Assembly (NCBI GenBank): GCA_026708015.1
Contig: JAPOVT010000004.1
Span: forward strand, 1 to 62,459
DNA length: 62,459 bases
Direction: 5' to 3'
From: a bacterium
GTDB taxonomy: Bacteria; Actinomycetota; Acidimicrobiia; Acidimicrobiales; Bin134
Shown: one piece after another, positions 21,302 to 30,501 of the stretch
How the letters are laid out: each line of letters begins with the position of its first letter
Position numbering within the stretch: the stretch's first letter is position 1
The notes under the pieces: generated by a model
What the model was told of the DNA's origin: nothing
What the model saw: the letters and a program-made list of their open reading frames with translations, nothing else
Database searches by the model: none
Position numbers and translations under genes: made by a program

Positions 21302-22408
21302 TCAAGCGGTGCGGCGGCGCAAAATGGGATGGAAGACGGTGTAGAGCATCAAAACCAGCACCGCCGCGGCGGGAACCATGATGGCTTCGCCCTCCCCGGT
21401 GTAGGTGGGATACAGCACCAGGGTGGACATCAGCGCTGTGAACAGCCACAGGATCAGCACGCTGCGGCGGTGGCCGTGGCCCAGGCTCATCAGCCGGTGG
21501 TGCAGGTGCTCCTTGTCGGGCGTGGTGATGCTGGCGCGAGCTCGGGTCCGCCGCAGCACCGCCCACAGAACATCAACCACCGGCACCGCCAAGATGATGA
21601 GCGGAATGAGCATGGGGGCGAACAGAAAATAGGTCTGCCCTGCGAACGGCTCGCTGCTGCGGCCGCCGACCGACACCGTGGAGGCGGCCAGCAGTGTGCC
21701 CAGAAACAGCGCGCCGCCGTCGCCCATGAAGATGCGGGCCCGATGGAAGTTCTGGGGCAGAAAGCCCACCGCCACCCCGGCGGCCACGATGGCGATCAGC
21801 GGGCCGATGTTGTTGGGCAACAGCACCTCCTCGTCGGTGAGCTTGATGGAGTACACGAAGAACGTGAGCCCAGCAATGGCCACGATGCCCGCGGCCAGGC
21901 CGTCCAGGCCGTCGATGAGGTTGATGGCATTGGCGATGGCCACCAGCCACAGGACCGTGACCACGAAGGCCAGATCTTGGGAAAGGATGAGCGCGTCCAG
22001 CACCGGCAGCCGCAGGTTCAGCACGGTCACCCCGGCGAACGACAGGATGCTCCCCGCCAGCACCATGGAGGCCACTTTGGCCGGCGCCGACATCTCCCTC
22101 ACGTCGTCGTAGGTGCCGAACACGATCATCACCAGTGCGGCGATCACTATTCCCACCGGCTCCGATGCGGTGGCGAACACCACGTCGAAGTCGCCCAGCA
22201 GCCAGGCCACCCCCATTGCTGACAGAAACCCGATGAACATGGCCACTCCGCCCAGCACCGCGGTGGAGCGCTCGTGGACTCGCCGGGCATCGGGCTCCAC
22301 CATCAGGCCCCATCGCTCGCTGAGGCGACGCAGCACCGGGGTGGCCACCAGGGTGACCCCTGCCGCTACGGCAAAGACGACGAGGTAGCTGTCAACACCG
22401 GGGGCCAT
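21302..22408 (-). CDS. WecA/TagO-like polyprenyl-phosphate GlcNAc-1-phosphate transferase
   Basis: 368 residues, about ten or eleven membrane helices, of the MraY/WecA superfamily. The magnesium and catalytic motifs are present: FGTYDDVREM, NAINLIDGLDGLAAG and FMGDGGALFLG. The homologue at this place in M. tuberculosis (Rfe, Rv1302) loads GlcNAc-1-phosphate onto decaprenyl phosphate to start cell-wall linker synthesis, and the same role is likely here. It lies between glyA and the atp operon, in the conserved actinobacterial order. Confidence 0.9.
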   Translation of the reverse strand: MAPGVDSYLVVFAVAAGVTLVATPVLRRLSERWGLMVEPDARRVHERSTAVLGGVAMFIGFLSAMGVAWLLGDFDVVFATASEPVGIVIAALVMIVFGTYDDVREMSAPAKVASMVLAGSILSFAGVTVLNLRLPVLDALILSQDLAFVVTVLWLVAIANAINLIDGLDGLAAGIVAIAGLTFFVYSIKLTDEEVLLPNNIGPLIAIVAAGVAVGFLPQNFHRARIFMGDGGALFLGTLLAASTVSVGGRSSEPFAGQTYFLFAPMLIPLIILAVPVVDVLWAVLRRTRARASITTPDKEHLHHRLMSLGHGHRRSVLILWLFTALMSTLVLYPTYTGEGEAIMVPAAAVLVLMLYTVFHPILRRRTA

Positions 22409-22435
22409 GGCGTTTCGGGGCGCCCTCTTCCACGC

Positions 22436-23686
22436 CTAGCCAGCCGGCGAATACGGAGTGAACCGACCGCAGAGATCGGCAACCTCAGATCGGACGTCGG
22501 CCACCACCGCTTCGTCGTCTCGCTGGCGCAGAGTGCGGCCGATCATGCCCGCGATAAGGCCCATCTCCACCGGTCCCATCCCCTGAGTAGTGGTGGCCGG
22601 GGTGCCGATCCGCACCCCGCTGGCCACGAAGGGAGAACGAGGGTCATCGGGCACGGTGTTCTTGTTGAGGGTGATTCCCGCTCGGTCGAGCACCTCTTGG
22701 GCCACTTTGCCGGTCAGGTCATCGTCAAAGGTCCGCAGATCCACCAGCAGCAGGTGGTTGTCGCTGCCGCCCGACACCATGCGGAACCCCTCTTCGGCCA
22801 GGCCCATGGCCAATGCGCCGCTGTTCTCCACGATTCGGGCGGCATAGTCAGCGAACTCAGGGGTAGCGGCCTCGCCGAAAGCCACCGCCTTGGCCGCGAT
22901 CACGTGCTCCAGAGGGCCCCCCTGAAGGCCGGGGAACAGAGCCTTGTCTATCGCCGGGGCCAGATCCTCAGTACACAGGATGGCCCCGCCTCGAGGGCCG
23001 CGCAGCGTCTTGTGGGTGGTGAAGGTGACGATGTCGGAATGGGGCACCGGGTTGGGGTGTACGCCGCCGGCGATCAGCCCGGCAATATGGGCCGCGTCGA
23101 ACATGAACAGGGCGCCTACCTCGTCGGCAATGGCGCGGAACGGTGCCGGGTCGATGATGCGGGGATAGGCGGTGGCCCCGGCGACAATGAGCTTGGGCTG
23201 GTGCTCGAGGGCTAGATCCCGGATCTGGTCGTAGTCGATGCGCTCGTCGCTGGGGGTTACGCCGTAGGCTACGAACCGGTAGGTGCGCCCGCTGATGTTC
23301 ACCGGAGATCCGTGAGTGAGGTGGCCGCCGTGGTCCAGGCTCATACCCAGCACAGTGTCGCCCGCCTCCAGTACGGCCAAGTAAGCGGCCACGTTGGCGT
23401 TGGCGCCCGAGTGGGGCTGCACGTTGGCGTGATCGGCGCCGAACAGGGCGGTGGCCCGCTCCCGGGCGATGGACTCCACCTCGTCGATCACCATGTTGCC
23501 GCCGTAGTAGCGGCGACCGGGATACCCCTCGCTGTACTTGTTGGTGAGCACCGATCCGGTGGCGCTCAACACTGCGGGCGAGGCGAAGTTCTCCGAGGCA
23601 ATGAGCTGCACGGTGGTGTTCTGACGCTCCACCTCCCGGCGGACCATGTCGAAGACCGGATCGTTGCTGCTATCGGGCCACATCAA
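22436..23686 (-). CDS. glyA: Serine hydroxymethyltransferase
   Basis: PLP enzyme converting serine and tetrahydrofolate to glycine and methylene-THF. The 416-residue protein has the PLP lysine in [26 protein letters not shown] near the N-terminus, and [18 protein letters not shown] at 23686 and ATG at 23683 are in-frame alternatives. The AGAGG 7 bases before the TTG favours the former. Its leader contains the 13-base repeats shared with the end of rpiB, so both genes probably sit in one transcript. Confidence 0.97.
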   Translation of the reverse strand: MMWPDSSNDPVFDMVRREVERQNTTVQLIASENFASPAVLSATGSVLTNKYSEGYPGRRYYGGNMVIDEVESIARERATALFGADHANVQPHSGANANVAAYLAVLEAGDTVLGMSLDHGGHLTHGSPVNISGRTYRFVAYGVTPSDERIDYDQIRDLALEHQPKLIVAGATAYPRIIDPAPFRAIADEVGALFMFDAAHIAGLIAGGVHPNPVPHSDIVTFTTHKTLRGPRGGAILCTEDLAPAIDKALFPGLQGGPLEHVIAAKAVAFGEAATPEFADYAARIVENSGALAMGLAEEGFRMVSGGSDNHLLLVDLRTFDDDLTGKVAQEVLDRAGITLNKNTVPDDPRSPFVASGVRIGTPATTTQGMGPVEMGLIAGMIGRTLRQRDDEAVVADVRSEVADLCGRFTPYSPAG

Positions 23687-23700
23687 GGCGCTACCTCTTC

Positions 23701-23764
23701 ATTGGGCATTCTGATTGAGCATTCTCAACGGGCACTCTCATTGGGCATCCTGATTGGGCAATAG
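23701..23764. repeat. Degenerate 13-base tandem repeat, five units
   Basis: Units on the plus strand: ATTGGGCATTCTG, ATTGAGCATTCTC, AACGGGCACTCTC, ATTGGGCATCCTG, ATTGGGCAATAG. The two right-hand units encode the last residues of rpiB including its stop (23738-23740). The others form the spacer before glyA. Because 13 is not a multiple of 3, unit gain or loss would alter the rpiB C-terminus. No function is known; slippage is the likely origin. Confidence 0.8.
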
Positions 23765-24193
23765 GGCGTCGATCTTGGCCACCCGAGCAACGTGGCGACC
23801 CTCCTCGAATGTCGCCTCAAGAAAGGCCTCCAGGGCATCCTTGGCCAACTCGGTACCGACCAGCCGCTCTCCCAAGCAGATCACGTTGGCATCATTGTGC
23901 TCTCGGGTCAGCCGGGCCGAGGTCACATCGTGCACGTTCGCCGCACGCACGCCGGGTACCTTGTTGGCCGCCATGGCGACCCCAATGCCGGTGCCGCACA
24001 CGCACAGACCCAACTCGGCCTCGCCGGCAGCCACCTTGCGGGCCACCGCCTCGCCGAAGTCGGGATAGTCCACCCGATCGGTACCGTGGGTGCCACAGTC
24101 AACGACGTCGTGTCCCAACTCCCGCAAATGGGCCACCAGCACGTCTTTCAACTGCACCCCAGCGTGGTCGGCCCCGGCGGCGATTCGCGCCAT
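23738..24193 (-). CDS. rpiB: Ribose 5-phosphate isomerase B
   Basis: Interconverts ribose 5-phosphate and ribulose 5-phosphate. The ATG at 24193 gives 151 residues beginning ARIAAGADHAGVQLK, the family N-terminus; the open frame further upstream looks non-coding. The catalytic Cys is in LCVCGTGIGVAMAANK, and DVTSARLTREHNDANVICLG follows as expected. The final residues LPNQDAQ are encoded by a 13-base tandem repeat and may be a recent extension. It lies directly before glyA. Confidence 0.93.
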   Translation of the reverse strand: MARIAAGADHAGVQLKDVLVAHLRELGHDVVDCGTHGTDRVDYPDFGEAVARKVAAGEAELGLCVCGTGIGVAMAANKVPGVRAANVHDVTSARLTREHNDANVICLGERLVGTELAKDALEAFLEATFEEGRHVARVAKIDALLPNQDAQ

Positions 24194-24348
24194 ATAGGTC
24201 AATCTACTCAGGCCGCGGCCTGATTGATGACTCTTTACGGTGTTCTTGCCCTCCAAATTCGTGGGCCAACATCATCTTGTCGATATCGCCGAGCGGAAAA
24301 GGGCCAAATTGGTTTTGCGGCCTCGCGAGGCGGGACTCTCAGGCCGGC

Positions 24349-24900
24349 TCATTCGACAACTCCTTCCACTTCCACGGCCCCCTGGCGGAGGATGCTAAGC
24401 CCGTCTTCGGTCACCTCCACAACAGTGGACGCCGGAGCTTGGAGTCGGCCGCCGTCGACAACCAAATGCACAGCGGGGAATGGAGCCGCGGCCTCAGCCG
24501 CGGTGTGGGGAGTGGGCTGGCCGCTGAGATTGGCGCTGGTAGTGGCGATCGGGCCGACCGCGGCTGCTAGAGCCTGCACCAAGGGGTGGTCGGGGCAGCG
24601 CACACCATAGCCGTCTTGAACGATGGTGAGCGCCCCCGGCCAACAGGCTTCCATGAGCCGCCGGGTGGCGGGCAGCGGGTCGAAAAGCTGTTCGGCATCA
24701 GCGGGTTGGGCCACCAGGATGGCCACCGCCTTGTCCGGGGGACGCTGCTTAAGCTCAAACAGCAGATCCACGTTCTCGGGCAGGGCAGCCAGCCCGTACA
24801 CCGTGTCGGTGGGAATGATTACCACTCGGCCCGCCCGCAGCTCGGCGACAGCCATCTCCACCAGTTCGGCCGCGCCTTCCAGAGCTACATCAGACGACAT
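24349..24900 (-). CDS. Threonylcarbamoyl-AMP synthase (TsaC/YrdC family)
   Basis: Makes threonylcarbamoyl-AMP from threonine, bicarbonate and ATP for t6A37 tRNA modification. The 183 residues carry VVIIPTDTVYGLAALP, the lysine-rich LKQRPPDKAVAILV, and GPIATTSANLSGQPTP, all YrdC-domain signatures. There is no C-terminal Sua5 domain, so this is the short TsaC form. It overlaps the end of prmC by 16 bases, as in the M. tuberculosis order hemK-Rv1301. Confidence 0.93.
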   Translation of the reverse strand: MSSDVALEGAAELVEMAVAELRAGRVVIIPTDTVYGLAALPENVDLLFELKQRPPDKAVAILVAQPADAEQLFDPLPATRRLMEACWPGALTIVQDGYGVRCPDHPLVQALAAAVGPIATTSANLSGQPTPHTAAEAAAPFPAVHLVVDGGRLQAPASTVVEVTEDGLSILRQGAVEVEGVVE

Positions 24901-25763
24901 TTCAGCACCCGGTCTCTGCCAACCAGATCAGGGAAAACCGCTTCGACAGCCAACCCGCTGGCTTGGGCGACAGCCCCGGCGGCATTCATTTGATCAGACG
25001 ACAGCTCTAGCAGCACCGACCCTCCCGGGCTCAACCAGCGAGGGGCACCAGCCAATATCCGGCGGGCGGCGTCCAGCCCATCGGAACCACCCCGCAGGGC
25101 CATCACCGGCTCCCAGTCACCCACGTCGGTGGGCAGAACTTCGTCGTCGCGCACATACGGCGGGTTGCTCACCACCACATCCACCAGCCCAACCAGGGAA
25201 TCGGGCAAGGCCTCATACCACGACCCCTGAAAGGTCGATACCCGCACCGCGGCTCGACCCAAACCAGTCAGGTTCGCTTGGGCGACGGCCAGCGCCTCCG
25301 CAGAGACATCGGTCAGCACTACTTGGGCCGTTTCGCACTCAGCGGCCACAGCCAGGCCTACCGCACCGCTGCCCGTTCCCAGGTCGACAACCAAACCGCC
25401 GTGCCGGTCCCGGTCGATCAGTTCGGCAATGGCCAAACCGGCCAGCGTCTCGGTCTCGGGACGGGGTATGAGCACCGCGGGACTCACCATCAAGTCCAAT
25501 CCCCGGAACCCCCAGCGCCCCAGCACATACTGCAACGGCTCTCCAGCCAGCCGGCGGGCCAGCATGGCGTCCAAATAAGCCAGCTCCCGCTGGCTGGGCA
25601 CCCTGGTCAAACCGACGTAGTAGTCGCCACCTTCATATCCCGACGCCTGCTCCACGAGGCGGCGGGATTGCACCTCGGCATCGGCAATTCCTGTCTCCGC
25701 CAGTCGGCGAGCGGCGTCAATGGCCACATCGCCCCAGGTCACGGTCTGGGCCGCCAAGCTCAT
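24885..25763 (-). CDS. prmC: Peptide chain release factor glutamine methyltransferase PrmC
   Basis: Methylates the Gln of the GGQ motif of release factors using S-adenosylmethionine. The 292-residue protein has the SAM motif VVDLGTGSGAVGLAVA and the substrate-binding VVVSNPPYVRDDE. The N-terminal helical domain is present. Its start overlaps the prfA stop by 4 bases, so enzyme and substrate are translationally coupled. Confidence 0.95.
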   Translation of the reverse strand: MSLAAQTVTWGDVAIDAARRLAETGIADAEVQSRRLVEQASGYEGGDYYVGLTRVPSQRELAYLDAMLARRLAGEPLQYVLGRWGFRGLDLMVSPAVLIPRPETETLAGLAIAELIDRDRHGGLVVDLGTGSGAVGLAVAAECETAQVVLTDVSAEALAVAQANLTGLGRAAVRVSTFQGSWYEALPDSLVGLVDVVVSNPPYVRDDEVLPTDVGDWEPVMALRGGSDGLDAARRILAGAPRWLSPGGSVLLELSSDQMNAAGAVAQASGLAVEAVFPDLVGRDRVLKCRLM

Positions 25764-26827
25764 GATCCGACGGTGTGTTCGTGCCGCTCGGCCTCGGCCA
25801 GGGCGTCCACCACCTCGTCCAAGGCACCGGCCAAGATGCGATCAAGCTTGTAGAGGGTCAGTCCGATGCGGTGGTCGGAGACCCGGTTCTCCTTGAAGTT
25901 GTAGGTGCGGATCTTCTCCGACCGGCCGCCGCCGCCCACCTGGCCCCTGCGCTGTTCGGAGAGCTCGTCTTGTTGGCGCTGCTGCTCGGCTTGGAGCAGC
26001 CGAGCCCGGAGCACGGCCATGGCCTTATTTCGATTTTGAAGCTGGCTCTTCTCGTCCTGCATCGAGACCACCATCCCGGTGGGCTTGTGGGTGATGCGCA
26101 CCGCCGAGTCGGTGGTGTTCACCGACTGGCCGCCCGGGCCCGACGACCGGTAGACGTCAACCTGGAGGTCCTTCTCGTCGATGTGTACCTCCACCTCCTC
26201 GGCTTCGGGCAGCACCGACACAGTGGCCGACGAGGTGTGTACCCGGCCCTGCGACTCAGTGACCGGCACCCGCTGTACCCGGTGGGGACCGCCCTCGTAC
26301 TTCATCTTGCGCCACACGTCGTCGCCCCGCAGCATGAACACCACATCGGTGTAGCCCCCCATGTCGGAGTTCTGGGCGTTCATCATCTCCAGTTTCCAGC
26401 GCTGCTGGCCAGCGAAGGCCGAGTACATGTCGAAGAGGTCGCGAGCGAACAAGTTGGCCTCCTCGCCCCCTTCGGCCCCCTTGATCTCCACGATCACGTT
26501 CTTGCCGTCGTTGGGATCTCGGGGGACCATCAACTCGACCAGCTCAGCTTCCAGCCCCTCGGCCGCGGCGGAAGCAGATTCGATCTCGGCCTCCAGCAAG
26601 CTTCGCTCGGCGGCGTCGGCGTCAGCCAGCATCTCAGTGGCGGTCTCTATGTCCTCACGATGGCCCCGCAGTTCCCGGATCCGGACAGCCTTGGCCTCCA
26701 ATTCCTTGTAGCGCTGGGCTGTGGAGGCATAGGCGTCCCGATCGGCCAGCAGCTCCGGATCGGCTAGACGCCCTTCGAGCGCGACAAACTCCGCCTCAAT
26801 CTCCTCGTAGGCGGCGTTCTCCTCCAT
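25760..26827 (-). CDS. prfA: Peptide chain release factor 1
   Basis: Recognises UAA and UAG stops on the ribosome and triggers hydrolysis. The 355-residue protein has the GGQ motif in RSSGPGGQSVNTTDSAVR, the methylation target of the neighbouring PrmC. The downstream segment RSEKIRTYNFKENRVSDHR is specific for RF1. It is not a frameshifted RF2 type. It follows rpmE2 by about 75 bases. Confidence 0.96.
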   Translation of the reverse strand: MEENAAYEEIEAEFVALEGRLADPELLADRDAYASTAQRYKELEAKAVRIRELRGHREDIETATEMLADADAAERSLLEAEIESASAAAEGLEAELVELMVPRDPNDGKNVIVEIKGAEGGEEANLFARDLFDMYSAFAGQQRWKLEMMNAQNSDMGGYTDVVFMLRGDDVWRKMKYEGGPHRVQRVPVTESQGRVHTSSATVSVLPEAEEVEVHIDEKDLQVDVYRSSGPGGQSVNTTDSAVRITHKPTGMVVSMQDEKSQLQNRNKAMAVLRARLLQAEQQRQQDELSEQRRGQVGGGGRSEKIRTYNFKENRVSDHRIGLTLYKLDRILAGALDEVVDALAEAERHEHTVGS

Positions 26828-26902
26828 GCTTCCAAACTACCCGGGGGTCGTACTGCCAGCGGGAATGGAAAACGCGGGGACAGAAAGCGGGGTTGCGCCG
26901 GG

Positions 26903-27169
26903 TCAGCTCTCTTTGGACGACCGCTTGCGATGGCCGTAGCGACGCTCGAAGCGCTCCACCCGACCAGCGGTGTCCACGATGGTCATCTGACCGGTGAAGA
27001 ACGGGTGGCTGGCGCTGGAGATTCCCACTTTGGCCAGGGGGTACTCGTTGCCGTCCTCCCATACCACCGACTCGGTGGTGTCGATGGTGGACCGGGTGAG
27101 AAAGGACGTGCCCGCGGAGGTGTCCTGAAACACCACCATGCGGTACTCGGGATGAATGTCGGGCTTCAT
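26903..27169 (-). CDS. rpmE2: Ribosomal protein bL31, type B (zinc-independent)
   Basis: 88 residues starting [20 protein letters not shown], the type B hallmark, with [20 protein letters not shown] and HPFFTGQ. The CxxC zinc motif of type A L31 is missing. Type B proteins are zinc-independent. In M. tuberculosis the rpmE at this place after rho is a type A, so the form differs although the position is the same. The gene is 13 bases after rho. Confidence 0.94.
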   Translation of the reverse strand: MKPDIHPEYRMVVFQDTSAGTSFLTRSTIDTTESVVWEDGNEYPLAKVGISSASHPFFTGQMTIVDTAGRVERFERRYGHRKRSSKES

Positions 27170-27182
27170 GTCGCTCCTAGCC

Positions 27183-28982
27183 TCACACCCCGGCGGGGCC
27201 TTTTGCCACTTCCTCCAGGAATGCGGTGTTGTTGGGGAATGTGCGCAGTCGATCCATCAGCAGCTCCAATCCGGCCGCCCCGCCCCCGTTGCCGTCGCTC
27301 GAGAGGCCGTTGAGCACCCGGCGCAGCTTCCAGACCTGCTGGAGCTGACGGCGCTCGAAGAGCAATTCCTCGTGACGAGTGGAGGAGGCGTCCACATTGA
27401 TGGCCGGATAGATGCGCCGCTCGGCGATGTGCCGGTCCAAGCGCAGCTCCATATTGCCGGTGCCCTTGAATTCCTCGAAGATCACCTCGTCCATCCGGGA
27501 TCCGGTTTCCACCAGCGCGGTAGCCAGGATGGTGAGCGAGCCGCCCTCCTCCACGTTGCGGGCCGCGCCGAAGAACTTCTTGGGGGGATACAGAGCGCCG
27601 GTGTCGATGCCGCCGGACATAATGCGCCCGGTGGCCGGTGCAGCCAAGTTGTAGGCCCTCGACAGGCGGGTGATGCCGTCGAGGACGATTACCACATCAT
27701 CGCCCCGCTCCACCAAGCGCTTGGCCCGCTCGATGGTCATCTCGGCCACGTGGGTGTGCTCTTCGGCCGGGCGGTCGAAGGTGGATGCCGCCACCTCGCC
27801 CCGCAGCAGCCAGCGCCGCATGTCGGTTACCTCTTCAGGGCGCTCGTCCACTAGTAGCACCAGGAGATGCACCTCGGGGTTGTTCAACTCGATGGATCGA
27901 GCGATCTCCTTCATGATCGTGGTCTTGCCCGCTTTGGGTGGTGACACGATCAGGCCGCGCTGTCCTTTGCCGATGGGCGACAAGAGATCGATGATGCGGC
28001 AGGTCATGTTGGTCGGATCGTCGTCGCGCTCCAGCCGGAGCTTCTCGTCGGGGAACAGCGGGGTCAGGTCTTCGAACTTGGGTCGCTGCTTTACCGACTC
28101 GGGGGGCAGCCCGTTGACGCTGTCGATGTGCAAGAGGGCAGGGTTCTTCTCATTCCGGGTGGCTGGGCGGCAGCCCCCGGCGAGGAAGTCGCCCTTGCGC
28201 AACCCGAATTGGCGGACCTGCTTGACCGATACGTAGGCATCTTCTTTGCTCGGCTGAAAGCCCTTTATCCGCAAGAAGCCATAGCCGTCGTCTCTCAGGT
28301 CCAAGTGGCCGGAGATGGCGATGGGATCGCCCTCCCAGGGCTCGTCGGGCCGATCCCTGTCATTGCGGCCCCGACGGCGACGGCGACGGTTTCCGATCTC
28401 GGGCTGGTCTTCCTGCTGGCGGGGACGGTCTTGGCGATCCCGATCCTGGCGGGGACGGTCTTGGCGATCCCGACCCTGGCGGGAGCGGTCTTGGCGATCC
28501 CCCTCTTGGCGGGAGCGGTCTTGGCGATCCCGACCCTGGCGGGAGCGGTCCCCATCACCGCGATCTTCACGGTCTTGGTCGGAGCGGCTGCGGTCCGTCT
28601 TCTCTTCCTCTCCGGATTCCTCGACCGAGGCATCCTGCCGCGCCTCGAGAGCGTCGTCCTGCTGGGCCTCATCCTGCTGGGCCTCGTCCTGCTGGACCTC
28701 GGGCGACTCACCCTCAGGAGCGGCCTCTTCGCCCTGCTCTTCTTTTGATTCCTCAGGGGACTCCGCCTGAGCGGGGGCGGCCCCATTGCCAGCGGAATCG
28801 GCTGCGGCCTGGCCGTCGCCGTCGGCGCCTATGCCAGCGAGATCGAGGATCATGTCCACGATGTCTGCTTTGCGGGCCTTGGGCTCAGGGCGTCCGCCCA
28901 TGGCCCTTGCGATGATCTGAAGCTGCGCCCGGTCTTTGCGCTGAAGTTTCGACCGAGACAGCTCAGTGGTCTCTACGCTCAC
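27183..28982 (-). CDS. rho: Transcription termination factor Rho
   Basis: RNA-dependent ATPase that ends transcription. The GTG at 28982 follows AAGGGAGAAA and gives 599 residues. A longer open frame to 29096 adds 38 residues that overlap a repeated leader and is not favoured. The N-terminus has the Rho N-domain ([18 protein letters not shown]). A long disordered insertion rich in Glu, Gln, Asp and Arg follows, part of it in 10-residue repeats, then the RNA-binding domain and the ATPase with Walker A SPPKAGKT. Such insertions are common in high-GC Actinobacteria. It lies downstream of the apgM-like gene. Confidence 0.95.
   Translation of the reverse strand: MSVETTELSRSKLQRKDRAQLQIIARAMGGRPEPKARKADIVDMILDLAGIGADGDGQAAADSAGNGAAPAQAESPEESKEEQGEEAAPEGESPEVQQDEAQQDEAQQDDALEARQDASVEESGEEEKTDRSRSDQDREDRGDGDRSRQGRDRQDRSRQEGDRQDRSRQGRDRQDRPRQDRDRQDRPRQQEDQPEIGNRRRRRRGRNDRDRPDEPWEGDPIAISGHLDLRDDGYGFLRIKGFQPSKEDAYVSVKQVRQFGLRKGDFLAGGCRPATRNEKNPALLHIDSVNGLPPESVKQRPKFEDLTPLFPDEKLRLERDDDPTNMTCRIIDLLSPIGKGQRGLIVSPPKAGKTTIMKEIARSIELNNPEVHLLVLLVDERPEEVTDMRRWLLRGEVAASTFDRPAEEHTHVAEMTIERAKRLVERGDDVVIVLDGITRLSRAYNLAAPATGRIMSGGIDTGALYPPKKFFGAARNVEEGGSLTILATALVETGSRMDEVIFEEFKGTGNMELRLDRHIAERRIYPAINVDASSTRHEELLFERRQLQQVWKLRRVLNGLSSDGNGGGAAGLELLMDRLRTFPNNTAFLEEVAKGPAGV
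28421..28540. repeat. Four 30-base tandem repeats inside rho
   Basis: Four consecutive 30-base units start at 28421, 28451, 28481 and 28511, each close to GGACGGTCTTGGCGATCCCG plus CCCTGGCGG. Each unit encodes a 10-residue block like [10 protein letters not shown] in the disordered basic-acidic insertion of Rho. The units keep the reading frame, so copy number can vary without loss of the protein. They probably bind RNA loosely. Confidence 0.85.
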
Positions 28983-28983
28983 A

Positions 28984-29040
28984 TTTCTCCCTTGATACGC
29001 CACAACTGGAGGGCACTTGTTTCTCCCTTGAAGCGCCACA
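28984..29040. repeat. Duplicated leader segment upstream of rho
   Basis: A 21-base sequence beginning TTTCTCCCTTGA and ending CGCCACA occurs at 28984-29004 and 29020-29040 with two differences. On the rho strand each copy contains AAGGGAGAAA, the ribosome site used for rho. The duplication therefore places a second ribosome-site-like sequence 36 bases upstream. Whether it affects rho translation is unknown. I see no gene in the rest of the 278-base gap (28983-29260). Confidence 0.75.
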
Positions 29041-29260
29041 TCTCTGTGGACGCACTTCGTGTTGTTCGGCACGTCATCCGCGAATGCAGACGGCATGAAT
29101 TAGGCAGCCATTAACCACCGGGACGCTGACAAAAGGAATGTCGAAATCGACCGAGTGGTCAGAAGGCTTCCCGCAGAACTGCTAGCAACACCGCAGTCCC
29201 AACGCCAGAGAGAATACCGCGATCTCCCACCAGTGGCAACATTCCGGGCATGTTGGCCCG

Positions 29261-30400
29261 CTATGCGAGAAGCTTGGCCATCAACTGATGGCCGGGTACC
29301 ACCTCGGCTGAGGCCGCCCCCTGTTCGGTGTAGACACCGCCGGGGCCATCGACCTCTGAGTCGACAATCAGGTAAGGAACTGGATCGTCGATGTGGCTCC
29401 GGGTGGTCAGCGGCGTGGCGTGGTCGGGCAACAGCAGCAGCCGCCACGGGCCCATTTGGTCTAGGGCGTCAATCAGGCCGGCCAGGATGCGCCGGTCCCA
29501 GTTCTCCAGGCATCTGACCTTCTCGACCACATTGCCCTCGTGCCCGGCCTCGTCGCTGGCCTCCACATGGATTGCATACAGGTCCGCGCCATCGGCCAAA
29601 CCGGCCAGAGCCGCATCTCGCTTGCCCTCGTAGTTGGTGTCGTACCAGGCGGTGGCCCCCGGCACATTGGCCACCGTCATGCCGGTGAGCGCCCCGATCC
29701 CCCGCACCAGGTCGACCGCGCTGACCATTCCGGCCTCTACACCGTGCATCTCCCGGAAGGAGGGCATTTCCGGCTGGAATCCCTGTCCCCACAGCCAGAT
29801 CCGGTTGGCCTTCAATCCGAATCTGGGCACCACCGACCGGGAGGCCTCCTCCAGCGCGGCGAGCTTGGGACCGGCCGGGCCCTGGGGTCCGACCACCGGC
29901 AGATCGGAGAGCTCATGGGGCGGAGTACAGGTCGCGTCGGCCCATTCGGCCGGAGCAATCATCGTGTGGCGATACTGCACCCCGGCATGGAAGCTGACCT
30001 CGCCCCCCAGCTCAGCGTCTAGTGCGGCGATGACCTCGGCGGCCCGGGCCGAGTCGGGGTGGCCTCCGGAGAAATCGGCCATGATGCCGTCGTCGGTCAC
30101 CGTGACCAGATTGCAGCGGTAGGCCACCTGGTCGGGGCTGAGGGTGAGGCCTAGTGCGGCGGCTTCGATGGGCGAGCGGCCCGTGTGGTAGCGGGTGGGG
30201 TCGTACCCGAAGATGGACATGTTGCCCACATCGCTGCCCGGCGGCATTCCCGGAGGGATGACTTGAGCCAATCCCACCTGCCCCCGGGCAGCCAGGGCGT
30301 CAAGCACCGGGGTGTGAGCCGCCTCCAACGGCGTGGCCCCGTCAAGATCAGGCACCGGCAGATCAGAACACCCGTCGGGTATGCACACCACGTACTTCAC
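29261..30400 (-). CDS. ApgM-like protein, probable homoserine kinase (alkaline phosphatase superfamily)
   Basis: 379 residues from the GTG at 30400 (an upstream ATG at 30451 adds 17 residues). It belongs to the cofactor-independent phosphoglycerate mutase, archaeal-type group. The metal site starts at CIPDGCSDLPV, and the nucleophile Ser is in PPGSDVGNMSIFGYDP. The group includes a subfamily proposed as a homoserine kinase (TIGR02535) in bacteria lacking ThrB, and this gene lies directly after thrC in the hom-thrC-thrB-rho order where M. tuberculosis has thrB (Rv1296). I infer that it phosphorylates homoserine. True phosphoglycerate mutase activity is the alternative. The family is certain; the substrate is inferred from context. 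Confidence 0.75.
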   Translation of the reverse strand: MKYVVCIPDGCSDLPVPDLDGATPLEAAHTPVLDALAARGQVGLAQVIPPGMPPGSDVGNMSIFGYDPTRYHTGRSPIEAAALGLTLSPDQVAYRCNLVTVTDDGIMADFSGGHPDSARAAEVIAALDAELGGEVSFHAGVQYRHTMIAPAEWADATCTPPHELSDLPVVGPQGPAGPKLAALEEASRSVVPRFGLKANRIWLWGQGFQPEMPSFREMHGVEAGMVSAVDLVRGIGALTGMTVANVPGATAWYDTNYEGKRDAALAGLADGADLYAIHVEASDEAGHEGNVVEKVRCLENWDRRILAGLIDALDQMGPWRLLLLPDHATPLTTRSHIDDPVPYLIVDSEVDGPGGVYTEQGAASAEVVPGHQLMAKLLA

Positions 30401-30501
30401 GATGAATGAGTCTCTTGCTCTGTCCGACAGCACCGCAGGCCGGCTACACACACCACGAACTTCACGATGCCCGATTCTGCCAGATCAATTGTGGTCAGCC
30501 G

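Noticed and set aside
21191..22222. 343-residue plus-strand frame opposite the wecA-like gene
   Set aside because: Gln/His/Gly-rich shadow of a conserved membrane enzyme; no domain or ribosome site.
23687..23737. Glycine riboswitch before glyA
   Set aside because: The leader is only about 50 bases, made of 13-base repeats, with no aptamer-like pairing.
28421..28540. Regular 30-base repeats considered as a CRISPR array
   Set aside because: There are no spacers, and the units encode in-frame decapeptides within Rho.
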